DNA of 61,823 nucleotides. Origin: an uncultured Pelagibacteraceae bacterium (lineage in GTDB: Bacteria; Pseudomonadota; Alphaproteobacteria; Pelagibacterales; AG-422-B15). The stretch covers positions 1-61,823 of the forward strand of contig CAJJAN010000002.1 in the NCBI GenBank assembly GCA_905182145.1, given 5' to 3'. This document shows positions 34,829 to 45,974 of the stretch, piece by piece; positions within the stretch are counted from its first letter, which is position 1, and the number at the start of each line of letters is the position of its first letter. The notes under the pieces were generated by a model. The model ran no database searches. It was not told the DNA's origin and worked only from the letters and a program-made list of their open reading frames with translations. A program made the position numbers and the translations under genes.

Positions 34829-35602
34829 ATGTCTGAAACTATAGTAATTGTGACCGGTGGTTTTGACCCTTTGCATTCAGGTCATATAGTTTATTTTAAA
34901 GACGCAAAAAAATTAGGCGATAAACTTATCGTTGGTGTTAACTCTGATGAATGGCTAGTTAATAAAAAAGGACGACCTTTTATGCCTTTGTCAGAAAGAA
35001 TTGAAATTATAAAAAATCTTACTGTTGTTGATGAGATTGTCACTTTTGATGATCAAGATAACTCAGCGTCTGGTGCAATTAGAACAGTTTTAGAAAAATT
35101 TCCAAACAATAAAATCTTATTTGCTAATGGTGGCGATAGGACTTCTGGCAATATATTAGAAATGGATGCATTTAAAGATCAAACAAATGTTGAATTTGTA
35201 TTTGGTGTTGGTGGAGATTTTAAGAAAAACTCTTCTAGTTGGATTCTTGAGGAATGGAAATCACCAACTGAAGAAAGACCTTGGGGGTCATTTAAAATTC
35301 TTGATGAAAAAAAACAATATAAAGTTAAGGAGCTAGTTGTAAATCCTGGAGCTAGATTAAGTCTTCAATCTCATAAAAAAAGAGAAGAAACATGGGTAGT
35401 GTTAGAGGGAGAAGCTACAGTTACAATTAATGAAGATATATTTACCAAAATAAAAAATGAAACCATTCATATTCCACAAGGTGCTAAACATCGACTTGAA
35501 AATAAACATGATAGTATTTTAAAGATAATTGAAATTCAAACAGGCACATACTTTGGTGAAGACGATATTACTAGATACGATGATGATTTTGGTAGAGTTT
35601 AA
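34829..35602 (+). CDS. Cytidylyltransferase-like (RfaE2/TagD fold) domain fused to a ManC/PMI-type cupin domain
   Basis: N-terminus TGGFDPLHSGHIVYFKDAKKLGDKLIVGVNSD; C-terminus RPWGSFKILDEKKQYKVKELVVNPGARLSLQSHKKREETWVVLEGEATV...IPQGAKHRLEN...GEDDITRYDDDFGR. Confidence 0.88.
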   Translation: MSETIVIVTGGFDPLHSGHIVYFKDAKKLGDKLIVGVNSDEWLVNKKGRPFMPLSERIEIIKNLTVVDEIVTFDDQDNSASGAIRTVLEKFPNNKILFANGGDRTSGNILEMDAFKDQTNVEFVFGVGGDFKKNSSSWILEEWKSPTEERPWGSFKILDEKKQYKVKELVVNPGARLSLQSHKKREETWVVLEGEATVTINEDIFTKIKNETIHIPQGAKHRLENKHDSILKIIEIQTGTYFGEDDITRYDDDFGRV

Positions 35603-35665
35603 CTGAATAATTATTGAATTATTTATTTAAGACAAATTGCTAAAAATCTTATTAAATAAGTATGC

Positions 35666-36937
35666 ATGAAAACTAAATCTCCCTATTTTTACTTATTTTT
35701 ATTTTTATTTTTAAATGTTCTTAATTTTATTGACAGAAATATTTTGTTTGCATTTGGAAATGAAATAAAAGCAGATTTTAATTTAACTAATACTCAATGG
35801 GGCTTAGTTAGTGGTATTGTATTTTTATTTTTTTATGCAACGTGCAGTATATTTATTGGAGCATTAGGAGACAGGCTAAGTAGAACTAAAATAATAGCAG
35901 TTGGATTACTTCTATGGAGTTCAATGACTGCACTAACGGGCATGGCTAAAAATGTATTTTTACTATTTTTATCTAGAGCATTTATTGGTGTTGGCGAATC
36001 TTCTTTGACACCCAGTGCAATGTCGATGTTAAGTGATGTATTTCCTAAAGAAAAACGTGGTATGGCAGGTGGTATTTATTACTTTGGTATCCCGTTAGGA
36101 GTTGGACTAGGTTTTTTAATCCAAGCAACCCTTGGACCTATTTTTGGCTGGAGGAATATATTTATAGGGCTGGGTGTTATAGGCGCTTTAATAAGTATAT
36201 TTATCTATTTTTTAACTGAGCCTATACGAGGTGAAATTGATGGAATACAAAATCAAGAAAAAAGTTCTTCACTTAAAGATAGTTTAAAAGATACTTATAA
36301 AGCCGTTACCTCATCCAAATCTCTTTTTTTTGTAATCTTAGCTGGAACACTTAATAACATCCCTATTGGCGTAGGAAGTTTTGATTCAATCTGGGCTGTT
36401 CAAGAAAGAGGTTTTACAGCTGTAGAATATAATAGTTTATTTGGATTATATTTTATAATTGGAGGCGGAATAGGAACTATTGTTGGAGGTTACTTGTCTG
36501 ACTTACTAGGTAGCAAGTTAAAAGGTGGCCCAATGCATTTCTTATTTTATTCTTACTTAATCATGACACCTATAATTATCTTATATAGAATCGTATCTCC
36601 AGAGAGTATTTGGTTTTATATTTCATTATTTTTTATATCAATAAATATTTCTTTTTTTTATGGAGCTGTATTTTCTACTATTCAAAACTTAACTTCTACT
36701 AAAATAAGAGGGACAGTGATCGGACTTTGGGTATTAAGTGTTAATATATTTGGCATAGCCTTAGGAGCATTCTTAACAGGTTTTTTTGCTGACAATGTAT
36801 TCAATAATTATGAAGAACCTCTAACGATAACGATGATAGTAATGGGTGGTTTTGGAGTATTAGCTATGGTTTGTTATTATTTAGCTGGAATTTGGTATAG
36901 AGAAGATTTAGCTAAAGTTAATAGAGATTTTAATTAA
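35666..36937 (+). CDS. MFS transporter
   Basis: 12-TM-like hydrophobic pattern; [21 protein letters not shown] motif A; spinster-like [22 protein letters not shown]. Confidence 0.88.
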   Translation: MKTKSPYFYLFLFLFLNVLNFIDRNILFAFGNEIKADFNLTNTQWGLVSGIVFLFFYATCSIFIGALGDRLSRTKIIAVGLLLWSSMTALTGMAKNVFLLFLSRAFIGVGESSLTPSAMSMLSDVFPKEKRGMAGGIYYFGIPLGVGLGFLIQATLGPIFGWRNIFIGLGVIGALISIFIYFLTEPIRGEIDGIQNQEKSSSLKDSLKDTYKAVTSSKSLFFVILAGTLNNIPIGVGSFDSIWAVQERGFTAVEYNSLFGLYFIIGGGIGTIVGGYLSDLLGSKLKGGPMHFLFYSYLIMTPIIILYRIVSPESIWFYISLFFISINISFFYGAVFSTIQNLTSTKIRGTVIGLWVLSVNIFGIALGAFLTGFFADNVFNNYEEPLTITMIVMGGFGVLAMVCYYLAGIWYREDLAKVNRDFN

Positions 36938-38507
36938 TTATTGGTCCAGATGATTTGATTTTTTCATCAACATCTGCCTCAAATTTTTTAAAATTTTCAA
37001 TAAACATATTGATAAGCTTATTAGCTTGAGCATCGTAAGCGTTAGGATCCGTCCAAGTATTCCTGGGGTTAAGTATGCTTGAGTCTATGCCAGCAATAGA
37101 TATAGGGATCATAAAACCAAAGTTCTCATCTTTTCTCATTTCAATATTAGATAAATTTCCTGAAAGCGCTTCATTTAATAGATGTCTTGTATTCTTAATT
37201 GAAATTCTCTCTCCAACTCCATAAACACCACCAGACCAGCCAGTATTTACTAACCAGCAATCAACACTAAATTCTGATATTTTCTTTTTTAGTAAATTTC
37301 CATATTCAATAGGATTACGTGGCATGAACGGTGCGCCAAAACAAGTTGAAAAAGTTGCAGTTGGTTCTGAACTTAACCCCATTTCAGTTCCAGCTACTTT
37401 GGCAGTATAACCCGATAAAAAGTGATACATAGCTTGAGCGGGAGTTAGCTTTGCTATAGGCGGTAAAATGCCAAACGCATCAGCAGTAAGCATGATGATA
37501 TTTTTTGGATGAGAAGTTTTTCCTGACATTGTAACGCCAGGAATAAAATCAAGTGGATATGCACCTCTTGTATTTTCGGTTATTGAATTATCATCTAAAT
37601 CTAACTCGCCATCAGCTGTCATCACAACATTTTCAATTACACTATTTTTCATTTGCGTAGTTGCAAATATTTCAGGTTCTGCATCTTTTGATAGCCTTAT
37701 TAGTTTAGCATAGCAGCCACCTTCAAAATTAAATAAACCTTCATCTGACCAGCCATGCTCATCATCTCCTAACAATGATCTGTTAGGATCAGCACTTAAA
37801 GTAGTTTTGCCAGTTCCAGAAAGACCAAAAAAAACTGCAGAGTCTCCATCTTTACCCGTATTTACAGAACAATGCATTGGCATTGTATTTCTATCAGGTA
37901 GAAGATAATTTAATAATGTAAAGACAGACTTTTTGGTTTCGCCAGCGTACTGTGTACCTCCAATTAATATAATTTTTTTATCCAAATTAATTGCAATCAC
38001 AGTCTCACTATTAATTCCATAAGTTGATGGATCTAATTTTAAATTTGGAAAATTAATTATTGTAAAGTCACTTGAAAAATTTTCTAATTCTTTTTCTGTT
38101 GGACGCACTAACATGTGACGTGAAAATAAACCGTGCCAGGCAAACTCAGTAATTATGGTTACAGGTAATGTAAAGTCTCTATCTGCTCCACCAAATAGAT
38201 CATGAACATAAAGCTCTTTTTCTTGAGCATAAGCTTCAAAAGCCTTTAAAATTTTATTAAAATTATCCTCACTAATTGCAACATTGGTATCACCCCAATG
38301 AATTTTATCTTCAGAAGATGCCTCTTTAACAAAAAATTTATCATTTGCTGAACGTCCAGTTTTTTCACCAGTAGTTACAACCAATGCCTCATGCTTTGAA
38401 GCCTTACCTTCTCCAGATGCTATAGCAGCACTATATAAATCATCTGAATTAAGATTCCTTCTGACATTTGCAGTAGCTAGAATTTTGTTATTTATTGGAT
38501 TTTCCAT
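36930..38507 (-). CDS. pckA: Phosphoenolpyruvate carboxykinase (ATP)
   Basis: [43 protein letters not shown]. Confidence 0.97.
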   Translation of the reverse strand: MENPINNKILATANVRRNLNSDDLYSAAIASGEGKASKHEALVVTTGEKTGRSANDKFFVKEASSEDKIHWGDTNVAISEDNFNKILKAFEAYAQEKELYVHDLFGGADRDFTLPVTIITEFAWHGLFSRHMLVRPTEKELENFSSDFTIINFPNLKLDPSTYGINSETVIAINLDKKIILIGGTQYAGETKKSVFTLLNYLLPDRNTMPMHCSVNTGKDGDSAVFFGLSGTGKTTLSADPNRSLLGDDEHGWSDEGLFNFEGGCYAKLIRLSKDAEPEIFATTQMKNSVIENVVMTADGELDLDDNSITENTRGAYPLDFIPGVTMSGKTSHPKNIIMLTADAFGILPPIAKLTPAQAMYHFLSGYTAKVAGTEMGLSSEPTATFSTCFGAPFMPRNPIEYGNLLKKKISEFSVDCWLVNTGWSGGVYGVGERISIKNTRHLLNEALSGNLSNIEMRKDENFGFMIPISIAGIDSSILNPRNTWTDPNAYDAQANKLINMFIENFKKFEADVDEKIKSSGPIIN

Positions 38508-38663
38508 AAATTTGAAGGGTCAATAAAACATATAATGAATATTTTGTTAAGGTAAAATATGACTAATTAGAAAAAATATGGGTATAATAGACTAGATATA
38601 GAGACTAGTTTTAAGTGCAATTAATGCCTTAAATTAAACATTTTTAGTCAACATAATAAAAAT

Positions 38664-39374
38664 ATGAATGATAAAAATAGGCCGTTAATTGCTCTTGTTG
38701 ATGACGATAGAAATATTCTTATGTCCATGGAGGAACTCTTAAAAAAAGAAGACTTTAATATTCACACTTACAGTGATGGTCAGTCAGCACTAAATAGTTT
38801 TTTTAAGCACCCACCAGATATCGCAGTAATTGATATAAAAATGCCAAGAATGGATGGTTATGAATTATTTAAAAAGATAAGAGAAAAACTTACTATTCCA
38901 GTAATTTTTTTAACATCTAAAGATAAAGAGGTAGATAGACTCAAAGGTTTAATGCATGGAGTAGATAATTATGTAACTAAGGGTGGCAACCTAACTATTC
39001 AAATTTTAATTGAAACTATTAAGAATACTCTAAATACTATCCAGACTATTGCTGATAAAAATGAAAAAAGTAAAATAATTGTTCATAATAAACTTAGGCT
39101 TGATATTGAGAGACAAGAGTGTGAGTGGAAAGAAGTTTTATTGCAAGATCCTTTAACTACCACAGAATTTAAAATTATTCATGAATTAGTAGTAAGACCA
39201 GGAATTGTAAAAACTAGAGAAAGGCTAATGGATATTGCCTATAAAGATGAAATTGATGTAGATGATAGGACAATTGATAGTCACGTTAAGCGAATTAGAA
39301 AGAAGTTTAAAAGAATTGACCCAGAATTTGACTCAATACACACACTATATGGATCAGGATATCAATGGAAATAG
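38664..39374 (+). CDS. chvI: Response regulator ChvI (OmpR/PhoB type)
   Basis: LIALVDDDRNILMSMEELL; winged-helix C-terminus; divergent from pckA and followed by an HK. Confidence 0.88.
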   Translation: MNDKNRPLIALVDDDRNILMSMEELLKKEDFNIHTYSDGQSALNSFFKHPPDIAVIDIKMPRMDGYELFKKIREKLTIPVIFLTSKDKEVDRLKGLMHGVDNYVTKGGNLTIQILIETIKNTLNTIQTIADKNEKSKIIVHNKLRLDIERQECEWKEVLLQDPLTTTEFKIIHELVVRPGIVKTRERLMDIAYKDEIDVDDRTIDSHVKRIRKKFKRIDPEFDSIHTLYGSGYQWK

Positions 39375-39402
39375 TTTTAAATATTTACTAGAATAATGTC
39401 AT

Positions 39403-40953
39403 TTGAACAGTCTTTTTAGAAAATTTTTATTTTATAACTTAATAGGTCTTGGCTTAATTGCAGTAATAGTATTTTCAACACTTCAATTTTCTCAAAAAAA
39501 TTTAGTAGATGAAAGAATTCAAGAAATAAGAAATCATGTCTTACTCGTTGAAAATTATCTTAGTTTAAATAATTATACTTTAGATTTAATAGTGTCACTT
39601 CAAGATATACGGGTGACAAAAGAAATTAATTCAATATTAGAAAACAAAAATGTTTCAATAGTAATATTAGATAAGAATAAAAATATTTTATTTGATTCAA
39701 AGGGCTACGATCTTAATGAAGATGCTTTCCAGTCTAAAGGGCTGGTTGCACTTGATGGCGCTGACTTAGATCTGGCTGAAACCAACGGTAAAAAAGAAGT
39801 TCTTGGCCGCACTTTTATAAATAAAGATAATTTTAATTTAAGATTTAAAGAAGCTATTAATGGCGAAGACCAAAACTTTATAATTAAATCATACGATGCT
39901 TTTCAAAAAAGGCAGATAGAAATTATTTCAATGAAACTATTTTCAAATTACAATCAAGATATTTATATTATTGCTTATGAAGACAATAGAGATATTCAAA
40001 AAGTAATTGATGATAATAGAACAAGTATTTTGATCGGCGCTATTCCAATTATGATAATACTTCTTTTATTTTCTATATTTTTATCATCAGTAGTAATTTC
40101 TCCTATTAAACAATTAGCCGACTCTGCAAAAAATATTCAAACAAAAACAAAATCAACTACAAAAATTATTAATTTGAATAAAAGAAAAGATGAAATTGGA
40201 GACCTATCAAAAATTTTAGCTGAAAAAGTTGAAAGTTTAAAAGATAAGATAGAAGAAAATGAAGAGTACTCAGCAGATTTAATGCATGAAATAAGAAATC
40301 CTCTTACTTCAATCAAAATGGCCACAGAAGTCATGAGTAGTGGTGGTACAAAAGGACAAGTTAAATTTATTAACGCTATTCAAAATGATGTAGCAAGAAT
40401 TGAAACTATTATAACCGACTATTCTATTATGATGAAAGATGAAGCTTTAATGTCTGATCTTCAAAATAATGAAATTGATATTCAAAAATTATTGGAAAAT
40501 ATCACTCTAGAATATAACCGCGTTAATATTAAAGGTGTAAAATTAAGATTGATCACAAGTGAAAATATTAAGAATAATACTATTGTAAATGGACACGCAG
40601 AATTTATTAAAAGAGCACTTCATAATATCTATGATAATGCCATTTCGTTTTCTCCAAATAGCAGCATAATAGAAACAAGCATTAGTTTAGCTTCAAGTTA
40701 TCTTACAATTACAATTGCTGATAATGGTCCAGGCATCAAAGAATTAAATACAGAAAATATATTTAACCGATTTTATACATTTCGAGAGCCTAGCGATGAT
40801 GCAACATCTATTCATTCTGGCTTGGGCTTGCATATAGCAAGGCAAATTATTGAGGCGCATCAAGGAAATATTAGAGCTGAAAATCAAATCATGAACGGCA
40901 AACTTGTTGGTGCTAAGTTTATAGTTAATTTGCCAATAAGTATTAATAATTAA
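39403..40953 (+). CDS. chvG: Sensor histidine kinase ChvG (TTG start in track)
   Basis: Two TM with periplasmic domain, HAMP, H-box SADLMHEIRNPLTSIK, GLGLHIARQIIEAHQG. Confidence 0.85.
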   Translation: MNSLFRKFLFYNLIGLGLIAVIVFSTLQFSQKNLVDERIQEIRNHVLLVENYLSLNNYTLDLIVSLQDIRVTKEINSILENKNVSIVILDKNKNILFDSKGYDLNEDAFQSKGLVALDGADLDLAETNGKKEVLGRTFINKDNFNLRFKEAINGEDQNFIIKSYDAFQKRQIEIISMKLFSNYNQDIYIIAYEDNRDIQKVIDDNRTSILIGAIPIMIILLLFSIFLSSVVISPIKQLADSAKNIQTKTKSTTKIINLNKRKDEIGDLSKILAEKVESLKDKIEENEEYSADLMHEIRNPLTSIKMATEVMSSGGTKGQVKFINAIQNDVARIETIITDYSIMMKDEALMSDLQNNEIDIQKLLENITLEYNRVNIKGVKLRLITSENIKNNTIVNGHAEFIKRALHNIYDNAISFSPNSSIIETSISLASSYLTITIADNGPGIKELNTENIFNRFYTFREPSDDATSIHSGLGLHIARQIIEAHQGNIRAENQIMNGKLVGAKFIVNLPISINN

Positions 40954-41016
40954 CTATTGAAATAATCTAATGCAGGATTTAAATAGCTAATAATTATATT
41001 AAAATGGAGTTTACTA

Positions 41017-42312
41017 ATGGCCGATAATCATGATTACAAAGTAGCTGATATGTCTCTTGCGGACTGGGGTGATAAAGAAATAGCTATCGCTGAAACTGAG
41101 ATGCCAGGATTGATGTCCTTAAGAAGTGCTTACGGAAATGATAAACCACTAAAAGGTGCAAGAATAATTGGATGTCTTCATATGACTATTCAAACTGCAG
41201 TTTTAATCGATACATTAGTTGCACTTGGTGCAGAAGTTAGATGGTCATCTTGTAATATTTTTTCAACACAAGATCAAGCCGCCGCTGCTATTGCAAGAAA
41301 AGGAATTCCTGTATTTGCCTGGAAAGGTGAAACGGAAGATGAGTATTGGGAATGTATTGAAAAAACCATAACTGGAAAACCAGATTGGGTTCCTAATTTA
41401 TTACTAGATGATGGTGGAGACTTAACTGCTCACATGCATAAGAAGTATCCAGAAATGATGAAAGATATTAAAGGTGTTTCTGAGGAAACAACTACGGGTG
41501 TTAAGTCATTAAAAGAAATGGTTGCTAAAGGTGAGTTAATGATACCTGCAATTAACGTTAATGACTCAGTTACTAAATCAAAATTCGATAATCTTTATGG
41601 TTGTCGCGAAAGTTTAATTGATGCAATCAAAAGAGCCACAGATGTCATGCTTGCAGGTAAAACTTGCATAGTTGCCGGATTTGGCGACGTTGGAAAAGGT
41701 AGTGCCGCAGCTTTAAGAGGTCAAGGTGCTAGAGTATTAATTACAGAAGTAGATCCTATTTGTGCACTTCAAGCAGCAATGGAAGGCTATCAAGTTGTTA
41801 ACATGGAAGATGTAATTGGAGATGCTGATATTGTTGTTACTGCAACTGGCAACAAAGATATTGTGACCATTGAACATATTAGAGAAATGAAAGATAGATC
41901 TATACTATGTAATATTGGACATTTCGATTCTGAAATTCAAATTGATGCCTTAAGAAATCATAAGTGGCATAATGTTAAACCTCAAGTTGATGAAGTTGAA
42001 TTTCCAGATGGTAAAAGAGTTATTGTTCTTGCCGAAGGCCGCTTAGTGAATCTTGGCTGTGCTACAGGTCACCCAAGCTTTGTAATGAGTGCTTCTTTTA
42101 CAAACCAAGTGCTTGCACAAATTGAGTTGTGGGAAAATACTGATAAATATAAAAATGATATCTACGTATTACCAAAGCACCTTGATGAAAAGGTTGCTAT
42201 ACTTCATTTAGATAAGCTTGGAGCAAAGTTAACTAAATTGTCTAAAGAACAAGCTGACTATATTAATGTTGATCAAGCTGGACCATTTAAGCCTGACGCA
42301 TATCGTTACTAG
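41017..42312 (+). CDS. ahcY: S-adenosyl-L-homocysteine hydrolase
   Basis: [61 protein letters not shown]. Confidence 0.98.
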   Translation: MADNHDYKVADMSLADWGDKEIAIAETEMPGLMSLRSAYGNDKPLKGARIIGCLHMTIQTAVLIDTLVALGAEVRWSSCNIFSTQDQAAAAIARKGIPVFAWKGETEDEYWECIEKTITGKPDWVPNLLLDDGGDLTAHMHKKYPEMMKDIKGVSEETTTGVKSLKEMVAKGELMIPAINVNDSVTKSKFDNLYGCRESLIDAIKRATDVMLAGKTCIVAGFGDVGKGSAAALRGQGARVLITEVDPICALQAAMEGYQVVNMEDVIGDADIVVTATGNKDIVTIEHIREMKDRSILCNIGHFDSEIQIDALRNHKWHNVKPQVDEVEFPDGKRVIVLAEGRLVNLGCATGHPSFVMSASFTNQVLAQIELWENTDKYKNDIYVLPKHLDEKVAILHLDKLGAKLTKLSKEQADYINVDQAGPFKPDAYRY

Positions 42313-42339
42313 TTAGTAAATTAATGATACAATCTCATT

Positions 42340-42798
42340 ATGATTGTTCTAAAAGAAGAAGATACTCGAAAAATTGCAAATAAATTTGCAAAATCAATCC
42401 CTGAAGACTGCGTTATCTGTCTTAATGGTGATTTGGGTGCAGGCAAAACCACTTTTTCAAGATATTTAATTCAAACGATCATAAAGGACAGAAAAATATC
42501 TGGTGAAATTCCAAGTCCTACCTTCTCCTTATTGCAAACATATAAAGATAAAAATTTTACTATAAATCACTATGACTTTTATAGACTTGAAAATAGTGAT
42601 GATTTAATTGAGCTTGATTATGATAATTCAATTTCTAAAGGTATTTGCATTATAGAATGGGCTAGTAAATTTCCTGAAGCCTTACCAGCTAATCGAATCG
42701 AAATTAATATTGATTTAGTTAGTAAGAGTAAAAGATCATTAAATTTTATTTTTATTGGAAATATAAATAAGAAAGATTTAAAATGGTGTCTAGAATAA
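42340..42798 (+). CDS. tsaE: tRNA threonylcarbamoyladenosine biosynthesis ATPase TsaE
   Basis: LNGDLGAGKTTFSRYLI, SPTFSLLQTY, HYDFYRL. Confidence 0.94.
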   Translation: MIVLKEEDTRKIANKFAKSIPEDCVICLNGDLGAGKTTFSRYLIQTIIKDRKISGEIPSPTFSLLQTYKDKNFTINHYDFYRLENSDDLIELDYDNSISKGICIIEWASKFPEALPANRIEINIDLVSKSKRSLNFIFIGNINKKDLKWCLE

Positions 42799-43754
42799 AT
42801 CAAATTAATAATTTTTTAAAAAATAATCAAATTGAAACTAAGAACTTAATACCCATAAAAAATGATGCTTCATTTAGAAAGTATTTTAGGGTAGATAAAA
42901 AAATCTTAATGGATGCTGATCCACACTTGGGGGAAGACGTTGGCTCTTTTATTAATATAAATCACGTGTTGAGAGAATTTAAATTAAATGTTCCAGAAAT
43001 ATTTACTATTGATAAAGAAAATGGATTTTTACTACTAGAGGACTTAGGAGAAAATATCTTTTCACAAATATTAAATAGTGAAAATGAAGAACAACTTTAT
43101 AAACAAGCAATTGATGTATTAGTTGAAATTTATAAAAAAGATTTAAATAAATTTAGTAATTTTACTTTTTTAGAAAAATATTCAGTAGAAAAGTTGCAGG
43201 ATGAAAGTCAATTATTTATAGAGTGGTATCTAAAAAAATATTTGAAAATAAATATTACAGACACTGATATAAAAGATTTCAAAGATATAATTAATAAAAT
43301 TTTTAATAATTTAGATACTAAATTTGAAAAATTAGTATTAAGAGATTATCATGTTGATAATTTAATTTTGCAGAAATCAAAATTAGGCTTAAAACAAGTA
43401 GGAATTTTAGACTTTCAAGATGCAGTGCTTGGCTCATCCAGCTATGACTTAATTTCAATTATTGAGGATGTAAGAAGGCCAATCTCAAAAGATCTAAAAA
43501 ATATATTAATAAAATATTTTATTGATTCAACAGGATATGATCCCAATCAATTGGAAAAAGAGCTAGCCTTTTACTCAGTACAAAGAAATCTTAAAATTTT
43601 AGGAATTTTTTCCAGATTAAATTTGAGAGACAATAAATCAAAATATATGGGATATAATGATAATGCATGGAAATATATCGAATCTAATCTAAATAATCCT
43701 ACAATGAGTGATCTTAAAGTTTGGCTTAAAAAAATATTACCAAATGCAAAATAA
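42783..43754 (+). CDS. amgK: Sugar kinase/aminoglycoside phosphotransferase-like, probable AmgK
   Basis: APH fold: LVLRDYHVDNLIL, VGILDFQDAVLGSSSYDL; between tsaE and murU. Confidence 0.8.
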   Translation: MVSRINQINNFLKNNQIETKNLIPIKNDASFRKYFRVDKKILMDADPHLGEDVGSFININHVLREFKLNVPEIFTIDKENGFLLLEDLGENIFSQILNSENEEQLYKQAIDVLVEIYKKDLNKFSNFTFLEKYSVEKLQDESQLFIEWYLKKYLKINITDTDIKDFKDIINKIFNNLDTKFEKLVLRDYHVDNLILQKSKLGLKQVGILDFQDAVLGSSSYDLISIIEDVRRPISKDLKNILIKYFIDSTGYDPNQLEKELAFYSVQRNLKILGIFSRLNLRDNKSKYMGYNDNAWKYIESNLNNPTMSDLKVWLKKILPNAK

Positions 43755-44448
43755 CAGTATTGATACCGCATTAATCTTAGCGGCTGGCTTTGGCAAAAGA
43801 ATGCTTCCTTTAACAAGTAATACACCAAAACCTCTAATTAAAGTTAAAAATAAGCCACTTATAAAATATTGTATTGATAGCCTAGAAAAAACAGGAATTA
43901 AAAATATACTTATCAATGTTCACTATGAATCAAAGCAAATAGTAGATTATATAAATCAATTAGATAAAAAAATATTAATCTCTGATGAAACAAAGAAATT
44001 GTTAGATACCGGCGGAGGTATTAAAAAAGCTTTTTCTCTTATAAAAGACGAAAATATTCTAGTTATGAATAGCGATGTGCTATGGAATAGTCATTCAGTA
44101 AAATCAATTCAGTCTTTATTAGAACAATTTAATTCAAATAAGATGGATTCTTTATTACTTACAACTAAAATAGAAAATACATCAGGTTATTCAGGAGTAG
44201 GTGACTTTATAAAAAATAAAGATAATCAATTGCAACGATTTAGTAAAAATACAAATATTAAACCATTAGTATATTGTGGGATTCAAATTGTTAATAGGAG
44301 ACAATTTGATAGTTATCGTGATACAGTATTTTCAACCAATAAAATTTGGGACCAAAATATTAAACAAAATAAATTATATACTTTTGTAACAAATAAGAAA
44401 TTTAATCATGTTGGAACAAAAGAATCTGTAATAAGGTTAAACAAATGA
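43744..44448 (+). CDS. murU: Nucleotidyltransferase, probable MurNAc-1-P uridylyltransferase MurU
   Basis: ALILAAGFGKRMLPLTSNTPKPLIKVKNKPLIKY; adjacent to AmgK homologue; start likely ATG 43744. Confidence 0.8.
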   Translation: MQNNSIDTALILAAGFGKRMLPLTSNTPKPLIKVKNKPLIKYCIDSLEKTGIKNILINVHYESKQIVDYINQLDKKILISDETKKLLDTGGGIKKAFSLIKDENILVMNSDVLWNSHSVKSIQSLLEQFNSNKMDSLLLTTKIENTSGYSGVGDFIKNKDNQLQRFSKNTNIKPLVYCGIQIVNRRQFDSYRDTVFSTNKIWDQNIKQNKLYTFVTNKKFNHVGTKESVIRLNK

Positions 44449-45050
44449 ATCATATTAAAAAATTTTTATGTATAATAATACTTGTATTGCCTATTACTAC
44501 TTTTGCTGAATCTAATTTAGCTAGTTTTATTATTCGAAATCATGAAGCAAATCAATTACCAACAGTTGGTAATATTGATGCTAAATATACAATTGTAGAA
44601 TTTTTTGATTATCGATGTGGTTATTGTGCAAAGCAAGCAGTTGATTATGGAAACATATTAAAATCTAGAAATGATATAAGAATAGTTTATTTAGAATTTC
44701 CTATTTTTGGAGGTATCTCAGATATTGCAGCAAATATTGCTTTAAAAGTTTGGAATGATAATCCTGATTTATATTTCTCAATTCATAATGGATTTATGAC
44801 TCTTGGTTCATCAATGAATAAGGAAAATATTATTCAGTTATTAGATGAGAATAGTCTTCAAGGTAACAAGCTATATAATTTCGCTCAGACTCAGCCATAT
44901 GATCAAATTATTCAAATAAATAAAAAACTAGCTAAGGACCTTGGGTTACGAGGAACACCTGCTTCTATAATTAATGACACAATGATTCCTGGTTATGTTA
45001 AAGAGGAAAAAGTCATTGGACTAATTAATGAGATAAATACCCAAAGTTAG
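44445..45050 (+). CDS. DsbA-family thioredoxin-fold periplasmic protein
   Basis: Signal peptide; VEFFDYRCGYCAKQAVDY (CxxC = CGYC), RGTPASIIND cis-Pro loop. Confidence 0.85.
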   Translation: MNHIKKFLCIIILVLPITTFAESNLASFIIRNHEANQLPTVGNIDAKYTIVEFFDYRCGYCAKQAVDYGNILKSRNDIRIVYLEFPIFGGISDIAANIALKVWNDNPDLYFSIHNGFMTLGSSMNKENIIQLLDENSLQGNKLYNFAQTQPYDQIIQINKKLAKDLGLRGTPASIINDTMIPGYVKEEKVIGLINEINTQS

Positions 45051-45100
45051 GCCATTTCTAACCCCTTGAATAACTAGTAAATAATTATTATCTTCATAGT

Positions 45101-45424
45101 ATGGATAAAGCAAAATTTGAGATTGGCCAAATAGTTAAACATAGATACTTCGACTTTAGAGGAGTAATTTTTGATGTTGATCCAGAATTCGATAACACTG
45201 AAGAATGGTACCAGTCTATACCGGCACAAGTTCGACCAAAGAAGGATCAACCTTTTTATCATTTGTTAGCTGAGTCTCCAAGTCAGCCCTCTTATATTGC
45301 CTACGTCTCACAACAGAATTTACTAAAAGAGGAAATTCCAGAACCTGTAATTCATCCATTGGTAGAAGAAATATTTACCGGAATACAAGATGGAAAATAT
45401 ATCTCAAGAGCTAAAAGTAATTAA
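45101..45424 (+). CDS. hspQ: Heat shock protein HspQ
   Basis: FEIGQIVKHRYFDFRGVIFDVDPEF...PFYHLLAE...YIAYVSQQNL. Confidence 0.93.
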   Translation: MDKAKFEIGQIVKHRYFDFRGVIFDVDPEFDNTEEWYQSIPAQVRPKKDQPFYHLLAESPSQPSYIAYVSQQNLLKEEIPEPVIHPLVEEIFTGIQDGKYISRAKSN

Positions 45425-45429
45425 TTATT

Positions 45430-45969
45430 GTGAAAAATTTAGTTAAACCTTTTGTTGATTACGGCCCCATATTAGTATTTTTTATATTCTTTTTTAAGAC
45501 GGGTGAGATCCAAGGTGCAATTGTTCCCCTAATGGTAGCTAGTGTTTTAGCAATGGGACTTTCATATATTTCAGAACGAAAAATTCCACCCATGCTTCTT
45601 TTTAGCTCAATTTTAATTCTTATATTTGGTTTTTTAACAATATATTTTGATAATCCAATTTTTATTAAATTTAAGGTAACTTTAGTAAACTTAATTTTCG
45701 CATCAATACTATTTATAGGTCTTTATTTTAAAAAGCCCCTGATTAAAAATCTTATGAGTTCATCACTGAGTTTAAATGAGCCTGCTTGGCATAAATTAAC
45801 ATTTAGATGGGCTATTTATTTTCTATTTTTAGCAATCTGCAATGAGTTTGTGTATAGAAACTTCTCAGATACTGTTTGGGTTAATTTTAAATTATTTGGA
45901 ATTATGGGATTATCAATATTGTTTATTTTATCTCAAGTTATGTTTATTCAAAAAAATATGCAGGAATAA
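45430..45969 (+). CDS. Inner membrane septation protein A (YciB/IspZ family), GTG start
   Basis: DYGPILVFFIFFFKTGEIQGA; NEPAWHKLTFRWAIYFLFLAICNEFVYRNFSDTVWVNFK. Confidence 0.9.
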   Translation: MKNLVKPFVDYGPILVFFIFFFKTGEIQGAIVPLMVASVLAMGLSYISERKIPPMLLFSSILILIFGFLTIYFDNPIFIKFKVTLVNLIFASILFIGLYFKKPLIKNLMSSSLSLNEPAWHKLTFRWAIYFLFLAICNEFVYRNFSDTVWVNFKLFGIMGLSILFILSQVMFIQKNMQE

Positions 45970-45974
45970 AATAA

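Noticed and set aside
38597-38615. ACTAG-ATATAGAGA-CTAGT inverted repeat in the pckA/chvI intergenic region
   Set aside because: Only 5-bp arms with a 9-nt spacer; too weak without conservation data.
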